Origin: Mastigias papua
Taxonomy: Eukaryota > Cnidaria > Scyphozoa > Rhizostomeae > Mastigiidae
DNA length: 64,000 nucleotides
Reading direction: 5' to 3'
NCBI GenBank assembly: GCA_964019165.1
Contig: OZ025283.1
Coordinates: 3,169,501-3,233,500 of the forward strand
Within the stretch, counting starts at the first letter, position 1; the number at the start of each line of letters is the position of its first letter. The notes beneath the pieces were generated by a model. It did no database searches, had not been told where the DNA came from, and saw nothing but the letters and a program-made list of their open reading frames with translations. The position numbers and the translations under genes were made by a program. Shown here piece after piece: positions 31,564-43,010 of this stretch.

Positions 31564-34135
31564 TAACCGAGTTGTGTTTTGGATGTAATGCTTCTCTGTT
31601 TCTCCTCAATTGTGTACTTGGGCACCATATTATGAGATATCAGGAAGAAGACCCCGAATTTGTAGCTAAAATGATAGGGGGATTCTTTATAGATGATTTA
31701 GTGACGGGCTGCAATGACAGTTGGGGGGCTCTAATCCTCTACGAAAAGGCCAGGGATAGAATGGAAGGAGGATTCACTCTGCAAAAGTGGAAAACAAACA
31801 ATGGAGAGCTAGCGGATAAAATAGCCAAAAAAGAGAGTGAATGGAAGGAAAAGAAGCCAAATCCTAACCTTGAAGATCAATCTTTTGCTAAAGAAACATT
31901 AGGCGCTATTGGGAATATGAGTGAGAAGACCAAAGTTTTGGGTATTACCTCAGAGTATAATAAAGATATATGGGAATTTCCTCTTGACATAAAGGGCGGG
32001 GAAATAGATAAGGCTGTGCAAGCCACCAAGCGTGGAATCCTTAGTTCCCTAGCCTCTTTGTTTGACCCCCTAGGACTAGTTAGCCCTATTGCTGTATCAG
32101 CCAAGATCCTATTTCAGGAGTTGTGCTTAGAGAAACTGGGGTGGGACAATCCTCTCCCTATTGATAAGGCAAATAGATGGGAAGCTTCGTTGAGAGATTT
32201 AAAGGGAACTGGAATTATTTCTGTCCCTAGGCATGTCGTTTCAGTTAAAAATGGAGCACTGGTGAGCAGACAGCTGCATGTTTTCACAGATGCCAGTAAG
32301 AGGCATATTGTGCGATGGTTTACCTTGTTGAAGAGACAACTAAAGGGGTTTTTGTACAACTGCTAAGTGCTAAAATGGGGGTTGCACCTTTGAAACAACT
32401 GACACTTCCTCGTCTAGAGCTAATGTCTGCAAGAGTTCTAGCCACGCTGATGACTACCATAATTGAAGCTTTAGGCCGACAGTTCAAAATTGATTCTGTT
32501 ACGTACTGGCTGGACAGTAAAACAGCTCTCTACTGGATATATAACAGTGGAGAGTGGAAGCAATTTGTCCAGCATCGTGTCGATGAGACCTTGAACGTAA
32601 CCATTAAGGATGATTGGGGGCATGTAGATGGTACAGAAAACCCTGCTGATTTAGGTTCCAGGGGGGACTACCGCAAGACACCTAAAGGATAGCAAGCTGT
32701 GGTGGCAAGCACCCCAGTGGCTAAGACAGGGCAAAGCCAGTTGGCCTAGTTCATTCTTAGTAGAAGAATCTACAGATGTAGGGAGTGAAAGAAGAAAGAA
32801 CATCCCTGTTTTGGTATCTGTAGAAAAAGAATGGAAAGGTGTGAGTACTATTTTGAATGTAGAGCGTAGAGCGAGAGGTATGTTAATGAAATTACTTAGA
32901 GTAACTGCTTATGTCCATAGATTCATAAGGAACATGCAGTGTAGACGAGGGGAGAGACAGGTCAATCTCAGACCCTTACGTGTTCAAGAAATAGAGATAG
33001 CAGAGCGAGTATGGATTCAGGATTCTCAGAAGCGGCTGAGAAACAGTCAGAACTGTAAGAAGCTAACTGCGCAGCTAGGGGTAACCTATGGGAATGAGCT
33101 TTTGGTATGCAAAGGGAGACTAGGAAATGCAGACTTGGATTTTAGGAGTAGGTTTCCTATACTTCTCCCTAAGAATAATACTTTTACTGATCTTATAATC
33201 AAAGATTGCCAAGAGAGAGTGCAACACAACAAGCTTAGGTCTACTCTAGCTGAACTAAGAAGTAAATTCTTGGTACCACAGGGAAGACAACAAGTAAACA
33301 AGGTAATAGGAAACTGCTTAGCTTGCAAAAGACTGGATGGGAAAGCATTTATGCCAGGCCCTGTAGGGGAATTGCCCGATTTTAGGGTAACTGAAACTCT
33401 GCCTTTTAGTAACACAGGGGTGGATTGTGTAGGTCCACTTTATATAAAGAAGGATACAGGTGAGATGGAAAAGGTGTACATAGTGTTGTTCACCTGCTGT
33501 GTTACCAGGGCAGTGCATCTTGAAGTGGTTGCTCATTTGGATACATCTGCATTTATAAACAGTCCGAGAAGATTTTGCTCTAGAAAAGGAACCCCTAGCC
33601 TTATCAATTCTGATAATGCTATGACATTTAAGGCTGCAGATCAGTTTTTAAAGAAAATAGCGAACAATCATACCTTCAGGATTTCCTGCAACATCGCAGG
33701 ATCAAATGCAAAGTCAACTTATCCCTCTCACCATGGTGGGGAGGGTACTTTGAGTGCATGGTGGGTTGCGTTAAGCGCTGCCTTAGAAAGGATTTAGGGA
33801 ATTCCAGATTGATGTATGATGAACTCAGTACTATATTAACTGAGATTGAGAGTACTCTGAATTTGCGACCCCTGACCTATTTGTATGACACGCTTGGAGA
33901 AGCTCTAACGCCTTCTCATCTACTTCATGGACATAGACTGTCTGCATTATCTGAGGGGATAGACTCCGAGGTAGATGTTAATGATGATAAGGGGAAACTG
34001 TCTACACGATCCTTATACTTCACTAAACTGCGTACTCACTTCTGGAATAGGTGGAGAAGGGAGTACATGACAGATCTGAGGGAATTTCACAAGCTATCAG
34101 ACTGCAGAACTGTGCCTATCAAGAAAGGGCAGCTA
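31564..34135 (+). pseudogene. BEL/Pao pol part 2: RT end, RNase H, integrase
   Basis: The RT active site FIDDLVTG (about 31689-31712) and connection domain are followed by the RNase H region (LHVFTDASK, LTLPRLELMSA, YWLDSKTALYWI). An integrase zinc-binding region (CLACKRL...) precedes the rve core (GVDCVGPLYI, TCCVTRAVHLE, LINSDNAMTF). A C-terminal DUF5641-type region begins HFWNRWRREYM. Frames change near 31583, 32320, 32690-32800 and 33750. The Tc1-type composite interrupts at TA 34134-34135. Confidence 0.9.
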
Positions 34136-34436
34136 CAATCGTTGCCACAAATTGTTGGAACGAATTGCAGATTTTTCACACTTTTCCATACCTAGCTTCC
34201 CCCTCCCCCGTACAATGTTGTGTTACTGTGATATACGCTTGGCATCTCATAGAAGTCGATCGTTTTCACACGTAGCGACATCTTATCTACAAAATCCAAC
34301 ATTGTTGTCGGGGGGGGGGGGGGAGGGGGCTTTAAGTCACTTAAACGGCTAGCTTAGTATCAGTACTATTTGAGTCAATGGCCTGCCTTTAAATCTCAGA
34401 GATGTGTGGTGTTCCAAGTACTTTTGGCAACGATTG
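34136..34436 (+). repeat. Tc1/mariner-type MITE copy 1
   Basis: 301 bp, TIRs CAATCGTTGCCA...TTTTGGCAACGATTG, with a G run at 34311-34322 and AGCTTAGTATCAGTACT. Nearly identical to copy 2. Confidence 0.9.
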
Positions 34437-36325
34437 TCTGAGGAGGGTAAATTTAAAATTTTGCTGTGTTCTTTGTAACTTTCCTGTATTCTAAGTAAAA
34501 TTATGCCGCTGAATCTGAAAATGGCATCTACATTTCAATTTGAGGAATATATGAGGAGATCTGACGTCATAAGTGCTGATAGGCTATACATGTACTCTAA
34601 AAGGCTATGCTACCTCTCCCTGCTATAATTTAATGTCAACAGAGTGCAATCTTTAACTAGCAAGTGCTATATATGTTTAATAGTAAATGGTTACATATAT
34701 TTGGTACGACATAGTATTCGGGGAAGCTTTATTAGCTGCTAATCAGTTAGAAACAATACCAAACTAGAAGGTAGGAGGATATGAGCGAAATCTTAGTGCT
34801 AGTAGCCAGCTAATATGAAAGACCCTCAGTATCGTGTATTGGTGCCAAATGTGTGGTAATGATAGAAGACTTCTTAGCTCAGGTGTAACGTGGATGAGGT
34901 TGTCATGGAGTGTTACTCCAGTCCTTAGTGAAAGAATGGCCACTGCTATATTTGTGTGTAGGTCATGCTGCTAAAGTTCAGTGTACAGTTATCGTCACCC
35001 TACAGTTTCATTATTGGTTGCCTGGTAACTAATGGCCGCGAATGATGTTTCAGGTCTGAATGCTTTAGGGGGATATAAGACCATTTCTGATTATAGAAAA
35101 TATGGAAATGGCTTGGTGCGTTTTTGATTTTCAATGGAACGGATTTGGATTTAGAAATAGTCTATAAATATGAAGTAGAGTCAGTAACTTTCAAGGAGTA
35201 CGGTGGAGGGTCTTTCACTTGGTTATATGTATGAGACGTACTATTTCGACTGTGAATGTCTGCAAACAGGGCCAATAAGGTGGACATAGATAAAAGATCC
35301 GTAAATATCATATAGGTTAGGTGGCATCATTTCAATGTTGCTATCAGTTAAAGTGGAGCGAATGCAAAGAAGTACCAAGCTGTCCAACATGCCTTGCATC
35401 ATTTATTGTGTAAAATAAGGACTATTTTGCCTTCATTTCTCCCATTACAAGCACAGCATCTATGGGGACTGGGGACTTGAGCCCCCCTACTTTGTTCCAC
35501 CCAGCAATTGTCCAATAGCAGTCTTCCTTAGGCAATGTCATGCACTGAGTAGCCCCCAAGTCTGATGTGGTGGCGCTGTCCCTTATATATAGCTATCTTG
35601 TACAGATTTGGTAGCTCGCACGGTTTCCAACGGTTACCAGTTTAGTGAAACCCTTAATTATATGCTATAGGTAGTTTATTCAATCTAAAATATACCTCTA
35701 TGGAATTGATATTTCACTGGTGGTTATGAGTACGCCCCGTTATGCACTCCCCCCTTGCGCATTGGAGAGAAATAGCAAATTCTGTCAGCTTGCCAATGGT
35801 TTCCACTCACAGTCAAAAGGATAAGATATTCACTTCCTCTTTCCTCCATAATCCTCCGGTAACAGTGCAACCGTGCAAAAAACTTGACGATCTCAGTCGA
35901 GCGTGTGGACTAAACAGTGCAGAAATACTACCTAAGGCAGCCCTAACATCACTGGACTATCTTTGCCTTAAAATATAGCAGAGAGACACATTTGCAAGAA
36001 AAATATAGTGTGATATATAAGTGGCAACCGTTGTGGTAACCGTTAGCTCTGCCATCATAGTCTATTTTTAGTAGCATTGTAGTATAGTAGTGGATGATCC
36101 ATGGTTCCTGTAATGAGTGAATAGTATGCGTGATGTAGTGTTCTTTCCTACTATTTTCTCCCTAAGTACTTTAACACAATTTAGGGATTTATTGCAAAGC
36201 ACTAGCCCTCATCTTTCTTATTCTGCAAGGCAGAATACTCATAAACCATAGAAATAGTGAAATTAGAGGAGTTCATATGCCATGGAGAGGGAGACTTCAA
36301 CTCATTTAGACAGAATATATGTGTT
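34437..36325. other. Interior of the composite, no recognised gene
   Basis: AT-rich. A 78-codon plus-strand frame at 35742-35978 (MHSPLAHWREIANS...) has no recognised family and may be chance. TGACGTCA is present at about 34563. Confidence 0.4.
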
Positions 36326-36335
36326 CATATATAAA

Positions 36336-37042
36336 TTAATACTTTGCTCTATTTCCTCTAGTTTGTACAAGACATCTAAGTCGTTTAGGTATAGTGTCAA
36401 TTGTTTTCCTGATCAGGTCTCCGTTAACACAGAGTAATGCATTTGATACCCTTTGCAAAAAAGAATTATATGGTTCATATGTTATTCTTCTTCTCAGCGA
36501 TTCTTCCTGCAATGCCCTTTTTACATTATTGACAATGTTCTCGATGGTATTCAGGTCTGGTGATCGTGGGGGTATTCTTAATAAGGTAGCACCAATGTCC
36601 TTCAATGCGTCCCGTGCAACTTTACTGTTCTGACACGGATCGTTGTCCATGAAAGACTTTCTGTATTCGACTGCTTTGTGAAGACATGCGTGCAGTAATA
36701 AAGGCATGGCTGTAGCTTTTTGTATCCAGCAGTATTTAAGAGGTGCACAAAAGATCTATAGCTTCCTCTCGTCATGTCACTTTCTACCATAACAGTTTTG
36801 ACTGTAGGATTTTGTCCATCATCTCTGAGTTTCTGGAAAGTTCTAATAAACTGCGCTGCATCTCGATTCAATATAGTTTGTGGTCTCCCTCTGTTTGCTA
36901 CTTTAACATTTTCTTCTGTCCTGTTCCTTCCTTGCAACAGCGATGTACAGAGGATAGAGATATTTTTAAGCTCTTAGCAACGTCTCGGTAGCTCTTCCCT
37001 TCAGAGGTGACCTTCAAATATGCTAAAGCTCCAGTTTTCTGC
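36336..37042 (-). pseudogene. Tc1-like transposase, internally deleted
   Basis: Start at about 37042 with MQKTGALAYLKVTSEGKS and a helix-turn-helix (YRDVAKSLKISLSSVHRCC). After a frameshift come RGRPQTILNRDAAQFIRT and TVKTVMVESDM (second HTH). The frame then jumps, via a second shift near 36700, to DNDPCQNSK and RIPPRSPDLNTIENIVNNVK, the last two catalytic blocks. The segment with the first catalytic Asp is absent. It sits between the two MITE copies and would be the source of mobility in a complete relative. Confidence 0.8.
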
Positions 37043-37720
37043 ATAACTGTCCTTTGAATGTCATTGCTGTACTGTGCGGTGATTTGAGGTGGAACTTTCT
37101 TTTATACATATAGCCACCCATCTCTTATAGTAATACGTGTAATGGAATGCTATATTGCAGCCCTTCTTCTTATCATAATGTCACTATTGACTAACAGGTT
37201 ACCACAGCCTCGTTCCCGTCCTGGTACACTTTCTGATGTCCAATCCGAACGTTGGGCCACGAGTGTGCAATCCTCACAATAAAATGGTCAGAAATAATTT
37301 AATTACTATGTACGTCCTTATGTTACGGACACACGTTACCTTTTGCAGTTAGTGAAAGACTGCCAGAATACTAAACCTCGTTCCCATGATGGATAGTTGA
37401 CAAATTGGCGTCACAATTTCCATAATAACCGAGGAATTCTACGTGCTTTATCTCAAATATCCATCTCACATTGTTATTCCATGTTATCTCGGGTCATTTT
37501 TATCCTCTATCTGTACATATTTCCTAAGACGCTGAAATGATAGCACTCAAGTGAACTAGTGTGAAAAATCATGAATTTTCACCTTTACCGGTGCCATTTC
37601 CACACTAATGACACATGTTACGTAAAAACTGACTTCAAATTCAGAATCTACGATGTCATTTTACCCTACTATGAGTTTATCTCTCACATATCTAAACAGT
37701 TCTCCTCCACCCTCTTCAGA
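37043..37720. other. Interior of the composite, right part
   Basis: No gene recognised. Confidence 0.35.
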
Positions 37721-38015
37721 CAATCGTTGCCAAAATTGTTGGAACGAAGTGCAGATTTTTCACACTTTTCCATACCTAGCTTCCCCCCTCCCCCATACAC
37801 TGTTGTGTTACTGTGATATACGCTTGGCATCTCGTAGAAGTCGATTGTTTTCACATGTAGCGACATCTTATCTACAAAATCCAACATTGGTTTCGGGGGG
37901 GGGGGGGGCTTTAAGTCACTTAAACGGCTAGCTTAGTATCAGTACTATTTGAGTCAATGGCCTGCCTTTAAATCTCAGAGATGTGTGGTGTTCCAAGTAC
38001 TTTTGGCAACGATTG
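37721..38015 (+). repeat. Tc1/mariner-type MITE copy 2
   Basis: 295 bp, same orientation as copy 1, with intact CAATCGTTGCCAAAA/TTTTGGCAACGATTG ends. Confidence 0.9.
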
Positions 38016-38017
38016 TA

Positions 38018-38320
38018 GTTTTGCTACAAGAAGAAATGTAAAACGTGGTCAAAGGAAGGTAGCTCTAGTGGATGATGTAATTTTTGGAAAAGATGGAGAG
38101 CCAGGAGATGCAGTGGTACGTAAATCAGGAGGTAAGAGAGGAGGATTAGACTTTTTACGTAGACCTCTTCAGAAATTATACCCCTTGGAGATTTCTACTC
38201 ACGGTGAGGCAAAGGAAAAAAGTGAGGAGTTGGCAAAGCAGGATGAGCAAGGTGGTGTACAAGAGGAGAATGAGAAAAATAGCCGTGTGTGCCGTGCCGC
38301 AGCAGAGGACAGGCGCTAGA
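38018..38320 (+). pseudogene. BEL/Pao pol part 3 (C-terminal end)
   Basis: Continues the DUF5641-type region (KVALVDDVIFGKDGEPGDAVVR, RPLQKLYPLEI), then an acidic-basic tail to TAG at 38317. A one-base shift occurs just inside its start. The purine tract and 3' LTR follow. Confidence 0.85.
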
Positions 38321-38370
38321 AGTCCAAACTCATGCTTGACCCATAGCCTGCATAAAGGAGGGAGGAATGA

Positions 38371-38844
38371 TGTCGGGATTCCCCAAGTGCGTTTGAGTCA
38401 TTCATATTAATCAGTTTTGTTTACTAGATGTAGGAAGCTAATTTCATGCAGTTAGCATAGGTGGATTTTACGTTGAGTCTTACTATGAGACTCAATATAA
38501 GGAATTTAGTAATTGTTTTTGTACCAATTTTAGACTAACAATTGGTCAATAGGATGCAATTACTCATATGTTTTTCTTCATTTTCATTGGGTAGAGTAAT
38601 TGCAAAATTCGATTCCTATTGGCTATACTATTTTCGTAATTCCTTATTGCTCATTATATAAATCGTAATCTTAACAGGAGAGTTTTAGAGTTTTAGACAT
38701 TCAGAGATCAGAGATTCAGAGTAGCAATGTATATCTGTTTGCGATGAAGAGAGAATTATAAAAACGTACACAGCTGTTTCTCTAGAGTTATTCTATTTCA
38801 TTTATCCGCGAATTAGTGTTTGAGTGGGAAATTGACTTCCTACA
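38371..38844 (+). repeat. BEL/Pao 3' LTR, complete
   Basis: 474 bp, TGTCGGG...CCTACA; contains TATATAAAT (about 38654) as a likely core promoter. Flanked by CTTAC. Confidence 0.92.
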
Positions 38845-38849
38845 CTTAC

Positions 38850-38907
38850 AACGGTTTGAAATTAATAGTTTCAATAGCAACACTTTCTGTCTGTGAGTTA
38901 AAGCCAT
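38850..38907 (-). pseudogene. Harbinger H4 transposase, part 1 (start)
   Basis: ATG at 38907 opens MALTHRQKVLLLKLLISNR and reads straight into the CTTAC duplication. On the far side of the 12-kb BEL element the frame continues KHHNLLIKG at 26871. This is the direct proof that BEL landed in this gene. Confidence 0.75.
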
Positions 38908-39424
38908 CTTGGAAAATTATAGTTGCCTGGATACCCAAAAAGACTGGATACAACCTGCACGCGAGGTTCCACATGTGACTTAGCGTCAAGCCAGAGTCGA
39001 GCTAGTGTTGAACTTATACAATAAGGTTGGGCATGAGAAGCACAATGTATAACCCATGCCTAATGATTCGTTTGATGTACAGTTCATGAGTACTATGCTT
39101 TGTACAGAAATCCACAATTAATAGGCGCACCCCAAAAATCACAACCTAGCACTTGTCTCATATGTTTGCTTATGTTGGTTACTAGGGGGTTTGGCCACCA
39201 CACCAGAGAGCCCCACAAGCATTGATGGTTCACAACTAGGAAGGAGCTTTTCTTACTTCACTTTAACATATTTTAAGCATAGAGTTAGATGATTTTAAGT
39301 CAACACCATTTAATAGAAGTTTGAACTTCCAGCTATAGCGTAGCGAGTTCATATGATATTTCAGCATTGTTGGTGCCAGTGATTCTCTGTGTTTTAAATC
39401 TTGTGCACTATATTGTGTTGAGGT
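38908..39424. other. Region upstream of H4 and of the Mutator-like gene
   Basis: Likely contains the 5' end of H4; I could not identify its TIR. No gene recognised. Confidence 0.35.
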
Positions 39425-40382
39425 ATGCGACAAATAAAAGTGAAGAAGCGACCAAGAGTTTTCCATGGAAAAAAGTTCTGGGAAGTCTCTGACATACATC
39501 AGGAACATGCTTCTAGTAGCCATGACACACAAGGTCAACTTGGAAATGACAGGCCGAATGTAGACACAACACCCACTACTCGGCTTCTGAACAAACAACA
39601 CTGACAACTATGTCAGCTGAAAAGCTTCAAAATAACGACTTCAAGAAGCTATTTCAAAGTAGAATGCTAACAGGAGGCCTATCAAGGAGGATAGCCTTGA
39701 AGTCAAAGCTCTTGGAAGAAGTTGCCAGTGGATTTATAATCCAAGACTTCCCTATGTTGAATCACTGTCTAGGATCAGTAGCTGTTTGTAGGTCATGCTT
39801 GAGTACAAATCAAAGTGGAGAATTTTGCAGCGTAATAAACAGAGACATGGTGTTGCAGAGTCTCTGTTTGTGAAGTGCTTGAATTGTGGTTTAAGAACAG
39901 AGTTTTGGTCAAGTAAAACCTTACCTGGTAAGCATGGTCCATTTGAAGTCAATAGGTGATCAGTAATGGCGTCAGTTGGACAGAAGAGTTTGAGTACATT
40001 CTGTGCCAAGATGACCCTTCCCCCTCCAGTAATGAATAAGCCGTATAATGCTTACATCAAAGCTATCAGAGACGTAGTTGTTTAGCAAGCAGAACAGAAA
40101 ATGAATCAAGCTGCATCATGCGTAAAGAAAATTATTGAAAGTGAGGAACCAGAAAGCATAGAAGTAGATGACGTTAGAACTACTATAGCCAGGTGTGCTG
40201 TAACTGTTCATGGCGCCTGGCAGAAATGTGGACACAGCTCAAGAAGTGGTGTGGTTTTTATACTGTCAGTTAGAACGGGAGAAGTTCTTGATGTTAAAGT
40301 TTTGTCCCATATATGTCATGCATGTATTGCACACAAAGATTGGAATAAAGTCAAATGCCTACAAAACATGGTTTGAGGAGCA
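39425..40382 (+). pseudogene. Mutator-like transposase domain protein, part 1
   Basis: ATG 39425 opens with a basic N-terminus (MRQIKVKKRPRVFHGKKFW). After a frameshift: LQNNDFKKLFQS, QDFPMLNHCLGSVAVCRSCLS (CxxC), CLNCGLRTEFW, a conserved TVHGAWQKCGHSSRSGVVF block (catalytic-like region) and GEVLDVKVLSHICHAC. This matches the Mutator-like transposase-domain family seen in invertebrate genomes. Frameshifts at about 39600, 39870 and 40345; interrupted at 40383 by Harbinger H3. Confidence 0.65.
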
Positions 40383-40553
40383 TAAGGCTGCATTCACATT
40401 GCACTATCTTTTGCTGGCAACTATACTCTCTAGCCAGTTTCCGCTATACTGATCCCTTGTTGTGTTCACATTGCGCACTTCGCACCGGGTGGTAGCGAGC
40501 GCACTTATGCTAGTAACACTTTCTAGATAGCTTACAGATAAGGTACTCGCGCA

Positions 40554-42318
40554 ATGGATTTAGAAGTATTGATAGCAGAAGTTGAAAAAAGTCCCGAGGC
40601 TTGGAACCCAAGGGATCCAGGACATTGCAATCGAGATTTAATGGCAAAGTGCTGGGCAGAAATTGCAGGGATTATTCAGATGCAAGGTATTTATAATGTT
40701 AATACATATTTTGTATATCTTTCAATAAATCGATACTTATAACAACTGTAAGTAATAAAATGTCTTTGCCATTGACCTTCTCCTTCTGGGCTAGTAAAGT
40801 ACATCATGAATTTACTTCTAATATCATGGCTAATGGTGGTACCCCGACTAGCGCGTTGCACATTTTCTTGCTGTCCTTGTCCCAAATAGATACCTTTATT
40901 ATGTTATGCAGAAGAGACGCTGTTTTAACTAAAGTGTCACACTTAGATACACTGGTTTCTATGTCTTTAGCAAGAAAGCGCGACTTCGGATGAAGAATTC
41001 CAAATGCACATTCAATGCAATGGCGTGCACGACAAAGCCTGTAGTTAAAAGTCCGGTTTGCTTCATTTAAATCCTGGCGCGGAAAAGGCCTCATGAGATA
41101 GGACGTTAGAGGGTATGCCTCATCCCCAAGTATTACATATGGCAGTACTTTATTTGAGTTTGGTAACACCTTTGGAGGAGGGATATCTATATCGCGATTT
41201 TCTAGACATCTCCCTAAACTTGATTCCCATAATATACCGCCATCACTCTGTCTCCCGTAGGCACCAACATCAAGTGTTATAAACTTGCACTTAGCATCTG
41301 CTAGACCTTGCAACACAATCAAGAAAAACTGTTTGTAATTATGATACATGGAGCCAGCATGGGCAGGATTTTGTATGCGAATGTGCTTTCCATCAACGCA
41401 ACCAAAGCAATTTGGAAAGTTCCACTTGTCACTAAATTCACGGTTGCATCTTATTATCTTGTCTTTCGAGGGTACAGGCATGTATCTTTCCTTTAAGCAG
41501 TCCCATAGTACTCTTGCTGTTTCTACAGCAATGCCTGACATAATTGAAATTCCGAGTCTGAACTGAAATGTGAGTGAATGATACGATTCACCAGTAGCCA
41601 TGAACCTAGGGTTAAAAAACATTGTCAACTTATACAGATTCCCTTTGCTTTCAGTGGACATTGTAAAAAGAAAATGGAAGTCACTTTGGGACAATTTTAG
41701 AAATGAAGTAAAGAAGGTTCCAGTGGGAAAATCTGGAGACTGTGGGTTGCCGGTAGATCAATACCTATCCAGATGGCCTTTTTTCAGGATGCTATTTTTT
41801 CTGCGAGATACAATGGTTGGTAGAAAAATGTCTGGGAATCTGACAGCATCTTCAACCAGCAAAAAGCAGGCAGGACTCCCTGAATCAGACCCAGTCGACA
41901 GTACTTGTACTTCTCCGGCATTATCTTGCCAAAGTACAACTGACACATCAGGGACTTTACCAAGAGATATACCATTGCAACAGCCCTCAACTTGTGAATC
42001 ACCTTTTGTCCAGAAGTCAAAGAGGAAGTGAAGGCGGGTCAGGGACAGCATGGAGAATGAGACGGAAACCTTATTGCTATCGAGAAGGAGAAGGTTGAAA
42101 TAGAGAAGCAAAAACTGCAACTCTTATTGAGAGATAACAAGAGGAAAGAGAAAGAAGAAAAGGACTCCGACAGATTGTTTCTGTTGAGCTTGCTGCCTAT
42201 TATTGAGATAGTTCCAGAGAAGGAAAAAGCTAGCGTGAAAATCAAATTTCAGCAAACATTGCATGAAGCATTATATTCAAACAACGATTCAGATATTTAC
42301 AGGCCTTGGAAACTGTGA
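40554..42318 (+). CDS. MADF-BESS partner protein of H3 (two exons, one frameshift)
   Basis: Exon 1 40554-40686 (MDLEVLIAEVEKSPEAW, LMAKCWAEIAGI). Intron 40687-41654 (GTATTT...TTTCAG), phase 1. Exon 2 from 41655 completes the MADF domain (IVKRKWKSLWDNFRNEVKKV, SRWPFFRMLFFLRD), followed by a Ser/Thr/Pro linker. A stop at 42029-42031 must be bypassed by a one-base shift to reach the Lys/Glu-rich stretch and BESS motif (RLFLLSLLPIIEIVPEKEKA...KIKFQQTLHEALY, 42174-42276). The intron contains the transposase catalytic exon on the other strand. Likely the DNA-binding, nuclear-targeting partner of the transposase. Confidence 0.82.
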
Positions 42319-42680
42319 ACTTGCTAAGTAGTACTTAACTCAATTGTCTAAAAGAGATTTTAACTTACCTCAATGTTATTACTAGTCTTTCCTCTGCTGA
42401 TATTGGTGTCTTAAAATTTGTTGTTTGTCTTTCCAGGTAGGGCGCAATAGTTTCTAAAATAATGTCAAATGTGCTCTTCTGCATTCTCATGCATTGGGAA
42501 AACTTTTCAGGGCCTCCTTTTAACTGATGAGACAGGTGGTGGTATTCCCCCACTACTTCTCAGGCTCTATTTATAGGATGGAGTGCACCTTTTCGGCCCT
42601 GACGATGCCTTAGTCTTCTGTGAAGATTTAAATATGGATTTTCAGCGAGTCCTAAACGATATATTTCTAATAACAACTGT
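40804..42680 (-). CDS. Harbinger transposase of H3 (two exons, one in-frame stop)
   Basis: Exon 1 about 42680-42369 (NLHRRLRHRQGRKGA, FSQCMRMQKSTFDIILETI, EERLVITL). Intron 42368-41606 with GTAAGT donor and CCCTAG acceptor. Exon 2 41605-40804 continues FMATGESYHSLTFQFRLG, DKWNFPNCFGCVDGKHIRI (Asp), TLDVGAYGRQSDGGI (Asp), LGDEAYPLTSYLMRPF and NYRLCRARHCIECAFGI (Glu). All DDE_Tnp_4 blocks are present and the splice restores the usual L-R-(F/Y)-x-A-T-G-E junction. The only lesion seen is TGA at 42560-42562. The intron contains MADF exon 2. Confidence 0.88.
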
Positions 42681-42836
42681 TAAAAGTGTTGCATGACCAG
42701 AGAAACAGCAACACTGAAAATACTGGCACGCTTTAAAAATATTGCCAATCTGAACAGGATAATCGCTGGCTGCGCATGCTGTTCCCTACTGTGGTAAGAC
42801 GCCAGTAAAAGATTGTGCAATGTGAATGCAGCCTAA

Positions 42837-43010
42837 TAGTGAATGCTTAATCAATCATGAGGGTTCATCTTTCAATATCAAAACATCAGGGGCACTTGAC
42901 CTATTTTCAAAACAGTAGTTCTAAGAGGGCTAAAATACACCCAATGTGTGGATGATGGTGACAGCAGTTGATTTGGTTCTGTATCAGTTACTGGAGACAT
43001 GATTTATGAT
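42837..43010 (+). pseudogene. Mutator-like transposase domain protein, part 2
   Basis: Right of the H3 TAA the Mutator-like sequence continues: SECLINHEGSSFNIKTSGALDLF, then LKYTQCVDDGDSS (the GDGDS-type block with conserved Asp) before a TGA. Parts 1 and 2 belong to one gene split by H3. Similarity fades after about 43010. Confidence 0.65.

Larger units (their letters stand above)
34136..38015. mobile_element. Composite element with two direct MITE copies, TA target
   Basis: Outer ends are CAATCGTTGCC (34136) and GGCAACGATTG (38015), with TA on each side (34134-34135; 38016-38017). The BEL frame reads through when the interval and one TA are ignored. At each end is a ~300-bp MITE in the same orientation; the middle (34437-37720) starts TCTGAGGAGGGT and ends ACCCTCTTCAGA (inverted) and holds a Tc1-like transposase remnant. 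Confidence 0.88.
40386..42833. mobile_element. PIF/Harbinger DNA transposon H3 (best preserved)
   Basis: 2448 bp with 33-bp TIRs (40386-40418; 42801-42833), three mismatches, and TAA at 40383-40385 and 42834-42836. It carries a MADF-BESS gene (+) and a transposase (-) whose exons alternate: MADF exon 1, transposase exon 2, MADF exon 2, transposase exon 1. It lies within a Mutator-like transposase frame. Confidence 0.95.

Noticed and set aside
34136..38015. LTR retrotransposon (two direct ~300-bp repeats flanking an interior)
   Set aside because: The repeats have their own inverted ends, the target duplication is TA, and the interior holds a Tc1-like transposase rather than gag/pol.
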